Origin: Chara braunii
Lineage: Eukaryota; Streptophyta; Charophyceae; Charales; Characeae
NCBI GenBank assembly: GCA_003427395.1
Contig: BFEA01000003.1
Coordinates: forward strand, 8,670,071-8,718,946
DNA: 48,876 bases
Direction of reading: 5' to 3'
A model generated the notes under the pieces. It ran no database searches. It saw only the letters and a list, made by a program, of their open reading frames with translations, and had not been told where the DNA came from. Below, in pieces: positions 1 to 10,740 of the stretch. Both the position numbers and the translations under genes were made by a program. Within the stretch, counting starts at the first letter, position 1. The number at the start of each line of letters is the position of its first letter.

Positions 1-1160
1 CAGAGGGTCGTGTGAGGATAAGTTCAGCCCCGCCATGGAAAAACTGGGTCAAACATGGAATTCTTAGGATTGGAGACCTCTGGGACACTGACAGACAGAC
101 ATGGAAGACGGGGGACCAAATGCGGGACATCTTAAGGTACTGCCATCGGGTCGAGGAATCCCTGGAAAACCTCGTTGAAACCATCCCGCTGGAATGGTAT
201 CGGATTCTCAAAAGAGGCCCCACTTTAATAGAAGGGGATTGGGTGACGATTGTAGGGACCCCACACCTGATTGGATTGATCCATATGGTTTCCCCCCAAA
301 TGATCCTGATCGAACACCACACCATCACAAAAGAACATACCCTCCAATCAATGGAGGTACCGTTTGTATGGGAGAGCAAAACAACGGCCAACCGAGTGAG
401 AGTCCTGGAAGAAAAGGGACAGAGGGTGGCCTTCCAGCCAGATAAACCCATCCAGGACTTAGCCTTGGACCCGGCATAATGGGCATGGNGCCAGATAAAC
501 CCATCCAGGACTTAGCCTTGGACCCGGCATAATGGGCATGGCAGCTCCCTCGACGGAGGGGCACCCCCGGAGGGAGCCACATTAGCCTGCACCTCCTAAC
601 GGTCAAATCAGCCTACAAAATGCTTCGACCCAAACGCCACTTGAGGGATATTATTAATGATAGATGAGCCAAACATTTGAATCTTGACCGCTCTCTCCTG
701 ACACCGATTCAATGGTTCAAGGAACAAAAGCACAAGCGAATGAAAATTACCTCGCTGCAATGGCAGATAGCTCATCGCTGTCTGCCGACTAACGATTGGT
801 TGATTGACCGAACAAACCTTGAACAAAGAGGTCTGCTGCTCCCATGGTGCCAACGATGCCATAGCCTCTTCCCCTTCCACAAAAAGGCAGAAACCATTGA
901 ACACATCTTCATGCAATGTCCGATCGCCCAGTTCATATGGAGATGGTGGGACCGTGTCTGGCGAAAGATGGAACCAGATATCCCCTGGCCTTGGTCATGG
1001 CAAGCCATCCTAGCCGGACACTGGCCCCAGACAGAGACTGCCACATCCTTCACCGAAAACATGTATAGAATAGGAAGGAGGGCAGTGATGTGGGCACTTT
1101 GGTGGCAAAGATACACTCTAACCATGGAAAAAGTACGAGTAGAAGGCGCGGTTTCCAGCA
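1..1160 (+). pseudogene. LINE ORF2 3' fragment (C-terminal region and zf-RVT finger)
   Basis: This is the 3' part of a non-LTR retrotransposon ORF2 entering from outside the window. Positions 12-479 encode the region after the reverse transcriptase; it matches the same region of the LINE at 11157-11792 (shared cores such as RYCH, LEN and the RILK-GP segment). Positions 677-1125 encode the zinc-binding domain found at the end of plant LINE ORF2, with a C-x2-C pair (WCQRC) followed by EHIFMQC, giving the C-C-H-C pattern. A stop near 478 and a shifted frame separate the two blocks, so the ORF is broken. The copy ends near 1130-1160, where it meets an inverted copy of the same family. Family assignment is firm; the exact ends are approximate. 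Confidence 0.8.
437..541. repeat. 52-bp exact direct duplication around a single N
   Basis: The stretch 437-488 is repeated exactly at 490-541, with one N at 489 between the copies. It lies at the end of the LINE coding block, so it shifts the distance to the zinc-finger part. Contig ends joined without merging their overlap would give this pattern. Confidence 0.85.
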
Positions 1161-1192
1161 AAAAGTACAGGTAACAAGACCCGGTTTCCAGC
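1128..1192 (+). repeat. Imperfect 32/33-bp tandem duplication at the LINE-LINE junction
   Basis: Two units (1128-1159 and 1160-1192) both begin AAAAAGTAC and end CGGTTTCCAGC. They sit exactly between the (+) LINE fragment and the inverted (-) LINE copy. Confidence 0.6.
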
Positions 1193-1460
1193 ACTGCATA
1201 AAGATGTGCTCGATAGTGTCATTCCTTTTTTGCATTGGGAATGCGGCCAAGCATCGGTGGCACCACAGATGCGCTTCCCCCTTTTGTTTCAAATGTGTAT
1301 GGTCGATCAGCAAAGCATTTGTCGGCAGACAACGATGGGCAATCTGCAATTGCAATGACGTGATTTTTGCTGGCCTGGTTTTTGTTCCAATAAACCACTT
1401 AATGTTTGAGGAGGGATCGATCCACATTCAGGTGATGGGCCCATCTATCATTAATTCGGT
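1190..1460 (-). pseudogene. LINE ORF2: zf-RVT zinc finger, truncated
   Basis: The minus-strand frame reads through LQLQIAHRCLPTNALLID, LWCHRC and DTIEHIFMQC, the zinc-binding domain of LINE ORF2. It stops at the junction with the (+) fragment at 1190. Together with 700-930 it forms a long imperfect inverted repeat. Confidence 0.75.
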
Positions 1461-1600
1461 CCCTTTTTTTACCTTTTTTTTAACCTGCTATTGGAGGTGA
1501 TACGAACATTCTCCAATAGCACGCCCCAGTTTATAGATGGTTCCAATCTATTGGTGGGGAGCATCACCTGCTGGAAACTGGGTCCAGCGTCCCACAGACA
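1461..1600 (-). mobile_element. Short retroposon 3' end (hairpin module, copy S1)
   Basis: Reverse-oriented copy of the GGGACGCTGG hairpin module. On the minus strand the 5' hairpin reads GCTGGA, loop CCCAGTT, TCCAGC. It is followed by TGCTCCCCACCAATAGATTGG and an interrupted A-rich tail (T-runs at 1466-1490 on the plus strand). It interrupts the inverted LINE between its C-terminal region and zinc finger; LINE sequence resumes on both sides. About 80 bases upstream on the minus strand (1600-1690) are also not LINE and resemble the sequence upstream of copy S4, so the insertion may be longer. Confidence 0.65.
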
Positions 1601-1792
1601 AGATCAGAGAAAGTATACCTGGCAGAACAGCATTGATTGCCCTCTCATGAGGGGATTGACTGTCCGCCTCATCAGCAGCCAGGTCACAGTACTCTCTTGG
1701 GTCGAAGCATCCTATACATGGATTTAACAGATAGTGTTTAGGTGGACTAGTTTACCAGTCGTCGTTGCTGTCCCTCGGGCCGTTTGCCATTG

Positions 1793-2242
1793 CTATTCCT
1801 CTGGGTTGATAGTCAGTTCAGGTATCGGCGTTTGGCGAAGAAAGACCTTAAAATCTTGTTCCTCCTGCAGCACTCGTACTCGAAACACCTTGAATTTCTC
1901 CCGCCACTCAAGGGGATTGCGAGAGCCACGAAGCACCCCCTTTGGCCCGATTGTGAAGTATTCCACCAAAACATCAGATATCCGCACGATGTGGATCTCC
2001 CTTAAGGTGGGGCCATGTTTAAGCACTCTATACCAAGCCAAAGAGATTGCTTCGATAACCGTTTCCAAGTGTTGCTCCGTATGGTGGCAGTACCTGAGGG
2101 TACCTTGCAGTTGGGATGCTGTTTTCCAGTCTTTCCTCCCCTGGTCCCATAGATGCCCAACACGAAATACCCCATTCTTCACCCACCCCTTCCAGGGGGC
2201 TGCTGAACTGTTTAAGATCTGCCCGTAATGGGGGTAATCCAC
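1793..2242 (-). pseudogene. LINE ORF2: C-terminal region
   Basis: A 149-codon open stretch matching the post-RT region of the other two LINE copies (APWKGWVKNGVFRV, LRYCHH, RVLKHGPTL). The function of this segment in plant LINEs is not known to me. It keeps its frame for 450 bases, the longest intact piece of this copy. Confidence 0.75.
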
Positions 2243-3213
2243 CGGTTACCAAACAGCGGTTGTTGGCACACTTCCTTTCAGCGCTCCGATGACTGTTTCT
2301 AGGGGAGGGGAAGCCCGCGCCTGTTTTTTAGCAATGATGGGCAGAATTCGTCTGCTGCTTGGCCCTCGATTTTGCACGGTATTGACCAGTAGCGATCATC
2401 TAACCATGTAAGCGGGCTAACCTCTGGTGGGGCCGACGGGGCCAGCCGGGCAATGTGTTATAGGGTCAGAATCTGCCAAGGGCTATCCACAGAGACGATC
2501 AGCATCTTCAACCATTTAAGGAGGAGGGCCTGGACTTGTGTTGTGGGATCGATGATGCCCAGGCCCCCCGCCCTTTTCGGTTGTATGACTGACTCCCACG
2601 CTACCCTACTAACGACGTTGGCTCATTCATCTTCTGCTCTTCATAGGAAGGCTGCCACTGTGAATCTAAGCGCTTGAAAAGCAGTTTTGCTCAAGGGCTA
2701 GAGCATCGACTTATACCACAGCGTAGCAAACACTACATTGTTAATGGCCAGCACTCGGGCAAAGATGGAAGTATGCTTGTTTCGCCAGTCGGATAGCTTA
2801 GCTACAAATGGAGTCGAGATCCAATCGTCATTCGAGGGAGGGCGACCCTGGGCAGTCGATGATACCCCTAGAACTCGGACAGGAGCCTGCAAGGGGAGCC
2901 AGTGTATGTTGAGGAAGTCCAGTGGTCGGCCGCCTTGGTAGTGGATCCACTAGCCCTGGGTTTTACTCCCCCAATTCACCACCATGTCGCAAACATGGGC
3001 AAATTCGTTCGTTAAACATTGAATGTCCATCATGTTCTCTTGTGTGGCATCCACTATGATGGTGGGGTCGTCTGCAAATAACGAACATATCGGGACCACG
3101 TCCTCAGGGATTCGCATAATCTGGATTTTTTTAATGTCCTTATTAACTCGGAGGTTGGTCGATAAGGCTTCCATAATAATGAGAAAGAGGAAGGGCGCTA
3201 TAGGGTCGCCCTA
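2243..3213 (-). pseudogene. LINE ORF2: reverse transcriptase palm and thumb
   Basis: Minus-strand frames carry the QGDP-type motif (its Gln codon is TAG at 3211-3213, so the motif reads stop-GDPIAPF), then EALSTNLRV and motif C as LFADDPTI in the 2950-3174 frame. The FADD catalytic pair is intact. The 2698-2892 frame continues with the block ending AINNVVFATLWYK, equivalent to the thumb/connection segment of the (+) LINE (AINNVILVALWYK). Between 2243 and 2690 the frame is heavily broken. The catalytic residues survive while the reading frame is lost. Confidence 0.75.
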
Positions 3214-3244
3214 GCGTACAGCCATTCCGACTTAATCGGAGGGG

Positions 3245-4378
3245 TCAGGGTCCTGTTGTTTGCACCCTCGTGGTGACATTGTGGTGAAGGATACGTATCC
3301 ACCTACGGAAGACCGGCCCAAAGTTCAATTTTTCCAGACTTTTGTCTAGAAAGAGCCAGTCAACATGATCGTAGGCCTCCTCAAAATCGATAAAAACAAG
3401 GGCTGCATTTTGCTTAGATTGTCGGGACAACTGCAACACCTCATTGACCAGCAAGATATTTTCGTGAATTTGTCTGTGTTGCATTAACCCTGCCTATGAT
3501 GGATGGATCACCGTCTCTAGGACTGGGATCATCTTATTGCCAGGGCCTTAGCCAGCATTTCATAGGTAACGATAAAGAGGGTAATGGATCTATAGTTTCG
3601 TATATTGAACTTGTCCCTTTTTTTATATGAAAGGGACAATACCCCTCGGCCGACCAACTCCCCCATGTCCCATGTGCACCAAACTTCATTATGATATTCC
3701 ATAAGATCAGGTCTCATACAATCCCACATTGTTTCCCAAAATTCCTTCGGCAAACCATCCAAACCGTTTCTTTTTTCCTCCTCCATCTGTAGGAGGGTCG
3801 TCCATATCTCTTCCTTGGTTAGGGGAGCCTCGAGCCGCTCCTTCTGTTCAAGGGAGAGAGACTTATCAATAGGTTGAAGAAAATCCTCAACCTGTTTCCA
3901 ACGGGTCTCCTCATCAGCAAGAGGAATATGAGTTGCGAAAAGATCCTTAACAAGTCTCAGACAATTTTGACACATCCTGCAGTTGTGATAGTAGGGTGTG
4001 TTTCGGAGCCCTCCGGTCCATACAATACTTTCACCACTTTGCACTTGGCTCTGGCACGGGCAAGGCCGAAAAATTTTGTGTCCATTGAACCTTCGGTGGT
4101 ATAATGAGAGAGTTTACCATGAATTCAAGCACCCTGCCATCGATATTGAGCTTGTTAGAGTAACTGAGTTCTTATTGCCTGAATGGTCTGTACGTAGTGG
4201 TCCGATGGTCTGTACGTAGTGGTCCGAGTCTTGTGATATTGGTTGTTGTTCCAGTTCTTGGAGTTGATTTAGCAAGTCTATTTCGTGCTGATTTCGCTGT
4301 TTGGCCTGTTGTTTAGAGAACTCATTGCATTTTTTGGCCAGAAAAAAAACAGCCCATTATTGAACCATGTCAGAAGTA
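3245..4378 (-). pseudogene. LINE ORF2: linker and N-terminal half of reverse transcriptase
   Basis: The segment 3529-4378 aligns with the pre-RT linker of the (+) LINE (WFNNGL block near 4360; KEEIW, DGLPKEFW and NIRNYRS blocks). The segment 3245-3484 carries RT motif A as FIDFEEAYDHVDW, with the catalytic Asp intact, unlike the (+) copy. A 22-bp exact tandem duplication (4184-4205 and 4206-4227) disrupts the linker. Several stops and frame changes separate the blocks. Confidence 0.8.
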
Positions 4379-4401
4379 GTCTTTTTTTTTTTTTTTTTTT
4401 T

Positions 4402-4462
4402 AACAATTGCTCCAATCTATTTGTGGGGAGCAGCACGTGCTGGGAACCCGGCCCAACGTCCC
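4402..4462 (-). repeat. 3' hairpin module, copy S2
   Basis: On the minus strand: GTTGGG, loop CCGGGTT, CCCAGC, then AGCACGTGCTGCTCCCC and ATTGGAGCAATTGTT followed by poly-A. TGCTCC and GGAGCA can form a second stem. The tail is about 20 A. Confidence 0.7.
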
Positions 4463-4670
4463 TTATAATTGGAATACATTGATGGTTAATGAAAATTTGG
4501 GATGATTCAGGAATATTTCATGATGATTAAGATAACAAGCTAGAGATTGATGTTGACTACTCAGAATGCTTATCTACTCAGATCTCACGTACTACCCTAA
4601 CCCTAATCTCAGATATTCATACTAACCAGCCAATCTCTACTGAGTGAATATTGATACCAACCAAGCCTCT

Positions 4671-4740
4671 AACCGGTCTCACACCCCAATCTAGCTAGGT
4701 TACAGGGCAGCGCCATCCACCCTAGCTCCGACCCTCGTCG
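4671..4740 (-). other. Structured core E1 (SRP-Alu-like fold)
   Basis: Minus strand. The outer helix is GGTC with GACC. The H3-like pairing is GGGT with GCCC. Then comes TGTAACC and a weak H4. The T-A pair at the third position of the outer helix replaces the C-G pair of copies B and C. Confidence 0.5.
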
Positions 4741-4757
4741 ACCAAATTGTAGCCTTT

Positions 4758-4863
4758 GGTCAAGTATTGCAATTGCCTTCCACCCTCAACAATCCCAGAT
4801 CTCTATCCAAGGTCAAGTATTGCAATTGCCTTCCACCCTCAACAATCCCAGATCTCTATCCAA
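4758..4863. repeat. 53-bp exact tandem duplication
   Basis: Units 4758-4810 and 4811-4863 are identical. They lie between the two cores of composite copy E, in the segment equivalent to the 'agatctgggg...gaggaaggcaat' part of the other copies. Either a recent slippage event or an assembly duplicate. Confidence 0.8.
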
Positions 4864-4916
4864 GGTCTCAAGCTCCTTATGAAGGTTATCGGGCGATGCC
4901 CCAACATCGGCCAACG
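4864..4916 (-). other. Structured core E2 (SRP-Alu-like fold)
   Basis: Minus strand: TTGGCCG, then GGGC-ATC-GCCC, then GATAACC, then CCTT-CAT-AAGG, then GAGACC. The H4 helix has a different sequence from the CCTGC/GCAGG of other copies yet still pairs. The TGTAA linker is changed to GATAA. Confidence 0.5.
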
Positions 4917-5920
4917 TTGTTCTTGTTTCTACTCAACCTGGGCAAGAACACAATAAGAACTCAATTAGGAAATCAGCTAAACTAGAATGCAACCTAAGAA
5001 TTCGGATCTGATAATAGCGGGATCCCGAGCAAACAACCAATCTGATGATGATGATGATGATGATACTTGATGTTGATTGACCGTCCCTGTCCACCCCTCC
5101 TCTTTTCCCCTCTTACCACCCCTCCTTTTTTCCCCTCTTACCACCCCTCCTCTCCCTTGCTACCTCCACTAATCAAAACCACTCTGTTGTTGAGTGGTTC
5201 CTCACAGCCCCAGCAAAAGGAAAGCCTCCCTCTACCCTACTCCCCTCAAAGAAGGTTGTTCCCCCCAAAAACCTACCTCAAGCTATCTTTATCCTGCTCT
5301 ACCACCACTAATAGATGATGTTCCGCCTTCCATCTCTCCCAGCCCCAGAGTTAGACAGTCCCCCTTCTCTTCCCTTGTTCCCTATAGGCAAAAACTTCCC
5401 ACCTTGTGTTTCTCCTGCAGGAAAAAAAACTCTCCCCACTCCCTCCCTCCTGCCCTCCACACCGGCAACCTTGTGGGGAGGATTTTCACAACCTAAACTA
5501 TAGAAAAGAACAAGGAAATAAAAATTGAGAAGTTGATGATAATGATGTTGATGATGATGATAATGGTCAATGAAGCTGATGAGAATGAAGACTTTTTCTC
5601 CCCCCCCCCCCCTCCTACTTTTCACGCTGACACTTCACTGCCTCCGCTGAACAGAAGTGCCCTGATCAAGAGCAGTCCTCATCAGCCCCAACTAGGGTCA
5701 GACCCACTCCTCCCATTCTCCCTACAAGGCATATGGTTCCCCCAAAAGTATGCTTCGATCAAACCTTTGCCCCAATCTGCCACCGCTGGGATATAATCGC
5801 AGCCCCAGATTAGTACACTCCCCAAAGTCTGCCCTCGCTCCCTACAGGGCAATCATCACCTCCCGCCTTGTGATGCCCCTACAGAGGAAGGTTCTCCCCC
5901 AACTTACCATCTCGCCAGAA

Positions 5921-6203
5921 CCAAATCATTAGTTAACGAAGGGAAAGATAGAAAAAGAGGAAATAAAACTCCATGAAGATGACAAATGATGATGATGGCA
6001 AGAAGTGCCCTAGGATGAAGAGACTAACGAACATGTTAATGAGAAGAAGCAGCGCAGTGATGATGAAGACCCACCGCACCCTGATGATGTCAACAATCAA
6101 CGTGAAGATGCAAGAAGCGCCATGCGAAATGATGGAATTTACGACGAGGATTCGCAGTCAACATCTCTTGATCCAGCCTATATTCATTCTGTAATTCATT
6201 CTA
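5921..6203. other. No gene seen: GATGA-rich spacer
   Basis: A/G-rich sequence with repeated GATGATGA and GAAGATG words. Short open frames exist but have no recognisable content. It probably belongs to the 5' side of the retroposon whose 3' end follows at 6204. Confidence 0.4.
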
Positions 6204-6335
6204 TGGGACGTTGGACCCGTTTTCCAGCAGGTGATGCTCCCCACCAATAGATGGACCTCTCCCCGGGTGCTAGTGGTGTCTGGTCTTGTTAGCACCACTA
6301 GCACTGCAGGGGGTGTGTCAAAAAAAAAAAAAAAG
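6204..6335 (+). mobile_element. Short retroposon 3' end (hairpin module, copy S3)
   Basis: GGGACGTTGGA, CCCGTTT, TCCAGC hairpin, then AGGTGATGCTCCCCACC, a second inverted repeat (GCTAGTGGTG and CACCACTAGC) and a tail of about 15 A ending at 6335. It has the same head as copies S1 and S4. It sits directly before the start of the (+) LINE. Confidence 0.65.
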
Positions 6336-6361
6336 GATGAAGTGTTGAGTTATTAGGCAGA

Positions 6362-8134
6362 TTGCAACAGGACCCGCTCTCACCTACCAGATGGACGACG
6401 GTTGACCCTGGCCATGAAGGTTGGGTCTATGTGGAAGAGAAGGACGTGAACGGGCAACTTTTTGGATGGAAATGGGAAGGTAGAGGTGAACCAAGATGGG
6501 ATACGAGACCCCCCAACACGTGGTATCCCCCACAGCTGCCTGGAAAAGGCCCTTCCCCCCCCCCTCCCCACCTCCCCAGGCCAGAAAGAGAGTGACAAGA
6601 AACTGAAATCTCACTGGAAGGAATCTCAATGGAAGGAAAAAGGCCCAGGTGGGACACGTAGTATGGGGCCAGAAGCGAAAGACTACCTGGGCGAGATGCA
6701 CGAGGAGGCAAAAGGGAAGGAAGCGGGAAAAATCTCAGAGAAACAGAGGGAGAAGAAGGAAGGGGTATCTCTTTTAGGGGAGTCGGCCACGAAACCCCTG
6801 AAGGGGATGCCAGAGGGGGGAAAGGAGAAGGGAAAGGGGAAAGGAAAACGAAAGCAGGACGTGAAACAGGAGGGGAAGATGGGAACGAGTCAAACCGATA
6901 TCTTTAGTGAAGTCTTCGGACCGACTCCCATGGAAGTGGAGGAAATTCAAGGAGCATCCCCCCCCCACCCACCTCTCCCCCCACGGTAGATGAGGTGATG
7001 CAGGACGCGGAAGAGAAAAAGGAAATGAAGGAAGGACAGACAGACCAGCAGGCTGAATCCGAAACGGCGGAGGATAGATTAAGAAACGTATATGAATGGA
7101 TAATGCACAATTTACACCTTAAATTCCCAGATTTGTCTGAGGAATTATGGGACAATACATTCAGAGAACTCATCCCACTATTGGAAAACAGTGAGAGCCT
7201 CAGACTTGTCTTGGACCAGGGACTTCCACAAAAAATGTGTTGGGAAGAGGTCTGCCACCAAATGTTGAGTATCGTTCTCACAAGATTCCACCCCCCAACT
7301 GCTGCACCGGAAGATACCCCAGAGGAACAAGGAAAGAAAGAAGAAACGGTCGAAGACATGGACGGGATAGGAGGAAGTGAAGGAGGATCACAGACGAAAG
7401 CAGACCCCGGGGGCAGACAAGACTGACTGGAAGGAAAGAAGGGAGGGAAAGAACAGACATTGGAGATATTGGGGAATAAAACAGCCCCCGGAAAAGAAAA
7501 GAAGGAAGAGTGGCAGACCCCCCCNAAANGGAAANAANGAACCCCCCCCCCCCCCCCAACAGGCCCTCCCCCCCCACCCGACCCTCCGGATGAAGAATTG
7601 GTCGGTGGGAGGCAGAAGCTCAGACACGTCCTAGAAAAAGGGCAATGGTTGCAATCACTATCAAAAATAGATGTGATGGCAGTGCCAGTGCGGAAAAAGG
7701 AAGGAAGCTGGAAAATAGGTCTGACAAGTCTACCGCAATCACAAAAGGGGGAGGTCACGTTACACGGGTGGGAACCCAAAGTGCCACTTTGGCTGTCATC
7801 TGGGGAGGAGGCATTCCAAATGGAAATGAAGGAATTTTTGCGTTGCACATACTAACCAGGGGCAATGGCAGTAAAAAAAGCCACATATGGCCAACATACT
7901 TTGACAGATACATATTTATACGTGTTGTTCGAACCTGGAAAGGAGGCGGGCCTGCGGTGGCTCTCACAAAATGCATTGTTGGATCTCCAACTTCAGAAAA
8001 TCCAGAGCAGCAAAAACTGGCCAGAGGGAGATGTTTGTACAACCCTCCTCAAAATTTTGAAGGAAGAACATCTTCACACAACTGGCACAAAAGAGGCAAA
8101 TTGGGACCTGGTGGAGTGGGAGGCATTGGGATAA
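6362..8134 (+). pseudogene. LINE ORF1-like region, frameshifted
   Basis: A Lys/Glu/Pro-rich region upstream of ORF2, where ORF1 of an L1-type element (RNA-binding protein) would be. I do not recognise a named domain. Most of it is in one frame (6362-6595, 6995-7426, 7460-7855, 7865-8134). A detour into another frame (6462-6989) begins at a 10-C run (6555-6564) and ends at a 9-C run (6958-6966), so two compensating length errors would make it continuous. A third C-rich stretch with Ns (7519-7558) hits the same region. Stops at 7424-7426 and 7853-7855 remain. It ends 38 bases before the first ATG of ORF2. Confidence 0.55.
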
Positions 8135-8172
8135 GGGGATGAAGAGTAAGGGTGGAGAGGAAGAAGACAAGT

Positions 8173-9395
8173 ATGGATTTGACAAAGATCTTGTACGGGA
8201 AGAATAAGGTATGGGCGCAGACAAAGAGAGAGGCAGACTTAGACCTGCGATCTCTAAATGTGAACGGTTTGGCCACGACCTCCCCTCAAAAGAAACAGGC
8301 CCTATGGGAACAGCTAAGAGGGATAGAAGGGAGGGATTGGCCAGATGTCATATGTGTCCAAGAAACCCACCTTATGGACAAGGCGGAGCACCACCATGCA
8401 CACAAGGAGGTATGGCCCTACCAGGCTTTCCGAGCGCATGCCCCAAGACCGGGGAGCGCGAGGGTGGTTATTTGGATTCCTCCCAACTCAAGGGTTGAAC
8501 CTGTTCATTGGGAGGAAGACCAGATAGAAGGGAGATGGGTGTCAGTCCTGGTAATGCTGGAGCTGGAGATTATACAAATCTTCTGTGTGTTTGGACCGAA
8601 CCAGGCAAGGGCCAGGCGAGCTTTCTTCGAAGCTATCACCATCAGAATCCCAGCTGATGGGATCCCGACCATTTTGGCGGGTGATTTCAATGCATCCCCC
8701 AACCGCTGGCTTGACAGATGGCGCCTTCCCTCCCCATGCCCAGTCTACGTGGAAACAGATGAGCAGATAATCACAAATCTATGTACATCATTGGGAATGT
8801 ACGACCCCTTTCGTAGACAATTTCCGACCAGACAAACCTTTTCATGCTATAGAAAAAATGGAACAGAAAAAGTCACAAGATCAAGAATCGATTTAATATT
8901 AATCTCGTAAGACTCGGAAGGGGCTTTGCAATTGGTGGAAGTGTTCCCACGGAGTGCCTACCCTGAGTTAGACCACACAATGTACGTGGTCGTCCTCTCC
9001 TTTAGGAAGCGGCCAGACCAGGGTCCTGGATTCTTCAAACTAAATACATCCCTATTAGCAAGGAAAGATTTTCAGAATTTTATACACGACATACGGCAGT
9101 ATTGGAGAACACACAGAGAAACAATTCAAAATGACATCCTGTGGTTTAACAATGGACTGCCCTTTTTAGCCAGAAAATCTAGTGAATTCGCTAAAGGGCT
9201 GGCTACTCGGCGACTTGCGGAAGAAATGGACCTACACCACCAACTATGTCAACTAAAACAACAGGAAGAGCAAAATGAAAATATGGATACAAGGGAGCTC
9301 TCTGAGGCCATCGAGTTAACAGAGGCTCGGTTGTTAGAGTACATGGAACACAGATGGCAGGGAGCACGAATTAGGGAGAAACTGAGGGGACAATA
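8173..9395 (+). pseudogene. LINE ORF2: APE endonuclease and linker
   Basis: Apurinic-like endonuclease that nicks target DNA for target-primed reverse transcription. Visible motifs in order: LNVNGL (metal-site Asn), QETHL (catalytic Glu), FGPN, GDFNA (Asp/Asn pair), RIDLIL and LDH (catalytic His, in YPELDH). All catalytic positions I can place are intact. A TAA at 8908-8910 interrupts the frame just after RIDLILIS, and the same frame continues through the LDH motif to a TAG at 9394-9396. I chose the ATG at 8173 because the frame upstream only offers a GTG. The linker to 9395 contains WFNNGLPF, shared with the inverted copy near 4360. Confidence 0.8.
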
Positions 9396-10740
9396 GACGC
9401 CCCATTTTCTCCCTTAGCCAGGATAAGGACGGGCAAAACCACTATAGAGGCGATGTATGACCCGTCACAACCTGGGGGCCCAGTGACCACGTCTACAGCT
9501 GGATGTGTTCGGATAGCAAGAGACTTCTTTAAAGACCTTTTCACATCCAGGTGCAAGGAAAAACCATATGAACAAAGGATGATAGAAATAGATGGTTTCT
9601 TGAACCCATTGCAAAATAGTCTCTCGGAACAGCAAAAGGAAACACTCGAGTTGCCCTTGTCCAAGGAAGAGGTGTGGTCGGCGCTTATGCAAATGAAAGA
9701 GGAAAAGACCCCCTAAATAGATGGTCTCCCTAAGGAATTTTGGGAGTCCACATGGAGCACCTTAGCACACAATCTGATGGACTATTATAACGCAATATGG
9801 ACCACGGGCCAGATGAGTGAGTTCGTGGGACATAGCATTTTGACCCTGCTATATAAAAGGGGCATCAAATGAACATTAGAAACTACAGACCAAGCACCCT
9901 CTTAACTGTGGTCTATAAATTGGTAACAAAGGCTCTGGCAAACCGCCTGGGGGAGGTGATGGGAGATATTACCCACCCAGCACAGACTGGCTTCATCAAA
10001 GGGCGAAAAATCCAACACAACATTTTGTTGGTTAACGAGGTCATTAAAGTATCAAGACAATCTAAATATAATGCTGCCATCATTTTTGTGAATTTTGAAA
10101 AGACATATGATAATGTTGACGAGACCTTTTTGGACAAATGTCTGGAAAAGATGAATTTTGGCCCGGCCTTCAGGAGATGGGTATAAATCCTGCATCAGAA
10201 TGCCACAACGACCGTCTGAATCAATGGTAGACCGACCCCTGCCATATACCTAGAACGGTCAGTGAGGCAAGGAGACCCCATCGCCCCTTTCCTTTTTGTC
10301 ATAATAATGGAGGCCCTGACTGCAAACTTAAGAGTCCACAAACTTGCACAAAGACATCTGAAAGATAAGGCTCACCTCTATCCCAGAGGATGCTATCCCC
10401 GTCTGCTCTCTCTTTGCAAACGATCTTACCATAATGATCGATGCATCTCACAAAAATATGCTAGAAATCCAAAAACTGATGAATCAGTTCTGCTCCCTTT
10501 CAGATATGACGGTAAACTGGGGAAACAAGACACAAGGGTGGTGGTTAAACTACCAAGGAGGGAGACCACCAGACACTACCAAAACAAAATGGATACCCAC
10601 AGAAGCACCGACCAGAATCTTTGGGGTCCAAATGACAGCAAAAGGGAAACCACCCTTGAATGATGAATGACTCATACAACCAGTCCTGGGGAAACTATCC
10701 CAATGGAAGGACCGTCAGACTTCCTTAATGGGTAGGGCCC
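9384..10740 (+). pseudogene. LINE ORF2: reverse transcriptase, two catalytic Asp lost
   Basis: Non-LTR reverse transcriptase domain in three frames. Blocks: KEEVW and DGLPKEFW (frame interrupted by TAA at 9714-9716), NIRNYRPSTLL, HPAQTGFIKGRKI, motif A, RQGDPIAPFLF, motif C, then MTVNWGNKTQG and IFGVQM. Motif A reads FVNFEKTYD (Asn codon 10091-10093) where the inverted copy has FIDFEEAYD. Motif C reads LFANDLT (Asn codon 10419-10421) where the inverted copy has LFADDPT. Both are single G-to-A changes of metal-binding Asp codons. Stops at 10184-10186 and 10668-10670 add to the damage. Confidence 0.85.

Larger units (their letters stand above)
1190..4378 (-). mobile_element. LINE copy, inverted, 5'-truncated and degenerate
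   Basis: A second copy of the same LINE family on the minus strand. Read from 4378 down to 1190 it covers the linker after the endonuclease, the reverse transcriptase, the C-terminal region and the zinc finger. The endonuclease and ORF1 are absent, the 5' truncation usual for target-primed reverse transcription. The 5' end abuts the T-run of a composite retroposon at 4380. The 3' end stops inside the zinc finger at EHIFMQC. A small retroposon interrupts it near 1461-1690. Frameshifts and stops occur throughout. Confidence 0.8.
4379..5920 (-). mobile_element. Composite retroposon copy E (minus strand)
   Basis: Read on the minus strand, this has purine-rich stretches (about 5915-5620 and 5490-5070), then two copies of the structured core (E2 at 4864-4916 and E1 at 4671-4740), then the 3' hairpin module S2 (4402-4462) and an A-tail (T-run 4381-4401). 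The same order of parts is seen in the copy split by G2 (42145-41468 plus 32105-31905) and in the plus-strand tandem at 25300-27460. No protein-coding ORF is conserved across copies, so I infer a non-autonomous retroposon. Boundaries at the 5' side are uncertain. Confidence 0.55.

Noticed and set aside
5067-5500. Proline-rich and serine-rich ORFs
   Set aside because: Low-complexity CCCCTCC-type sequence of the composite retroposon; frames are not conserved between copies.
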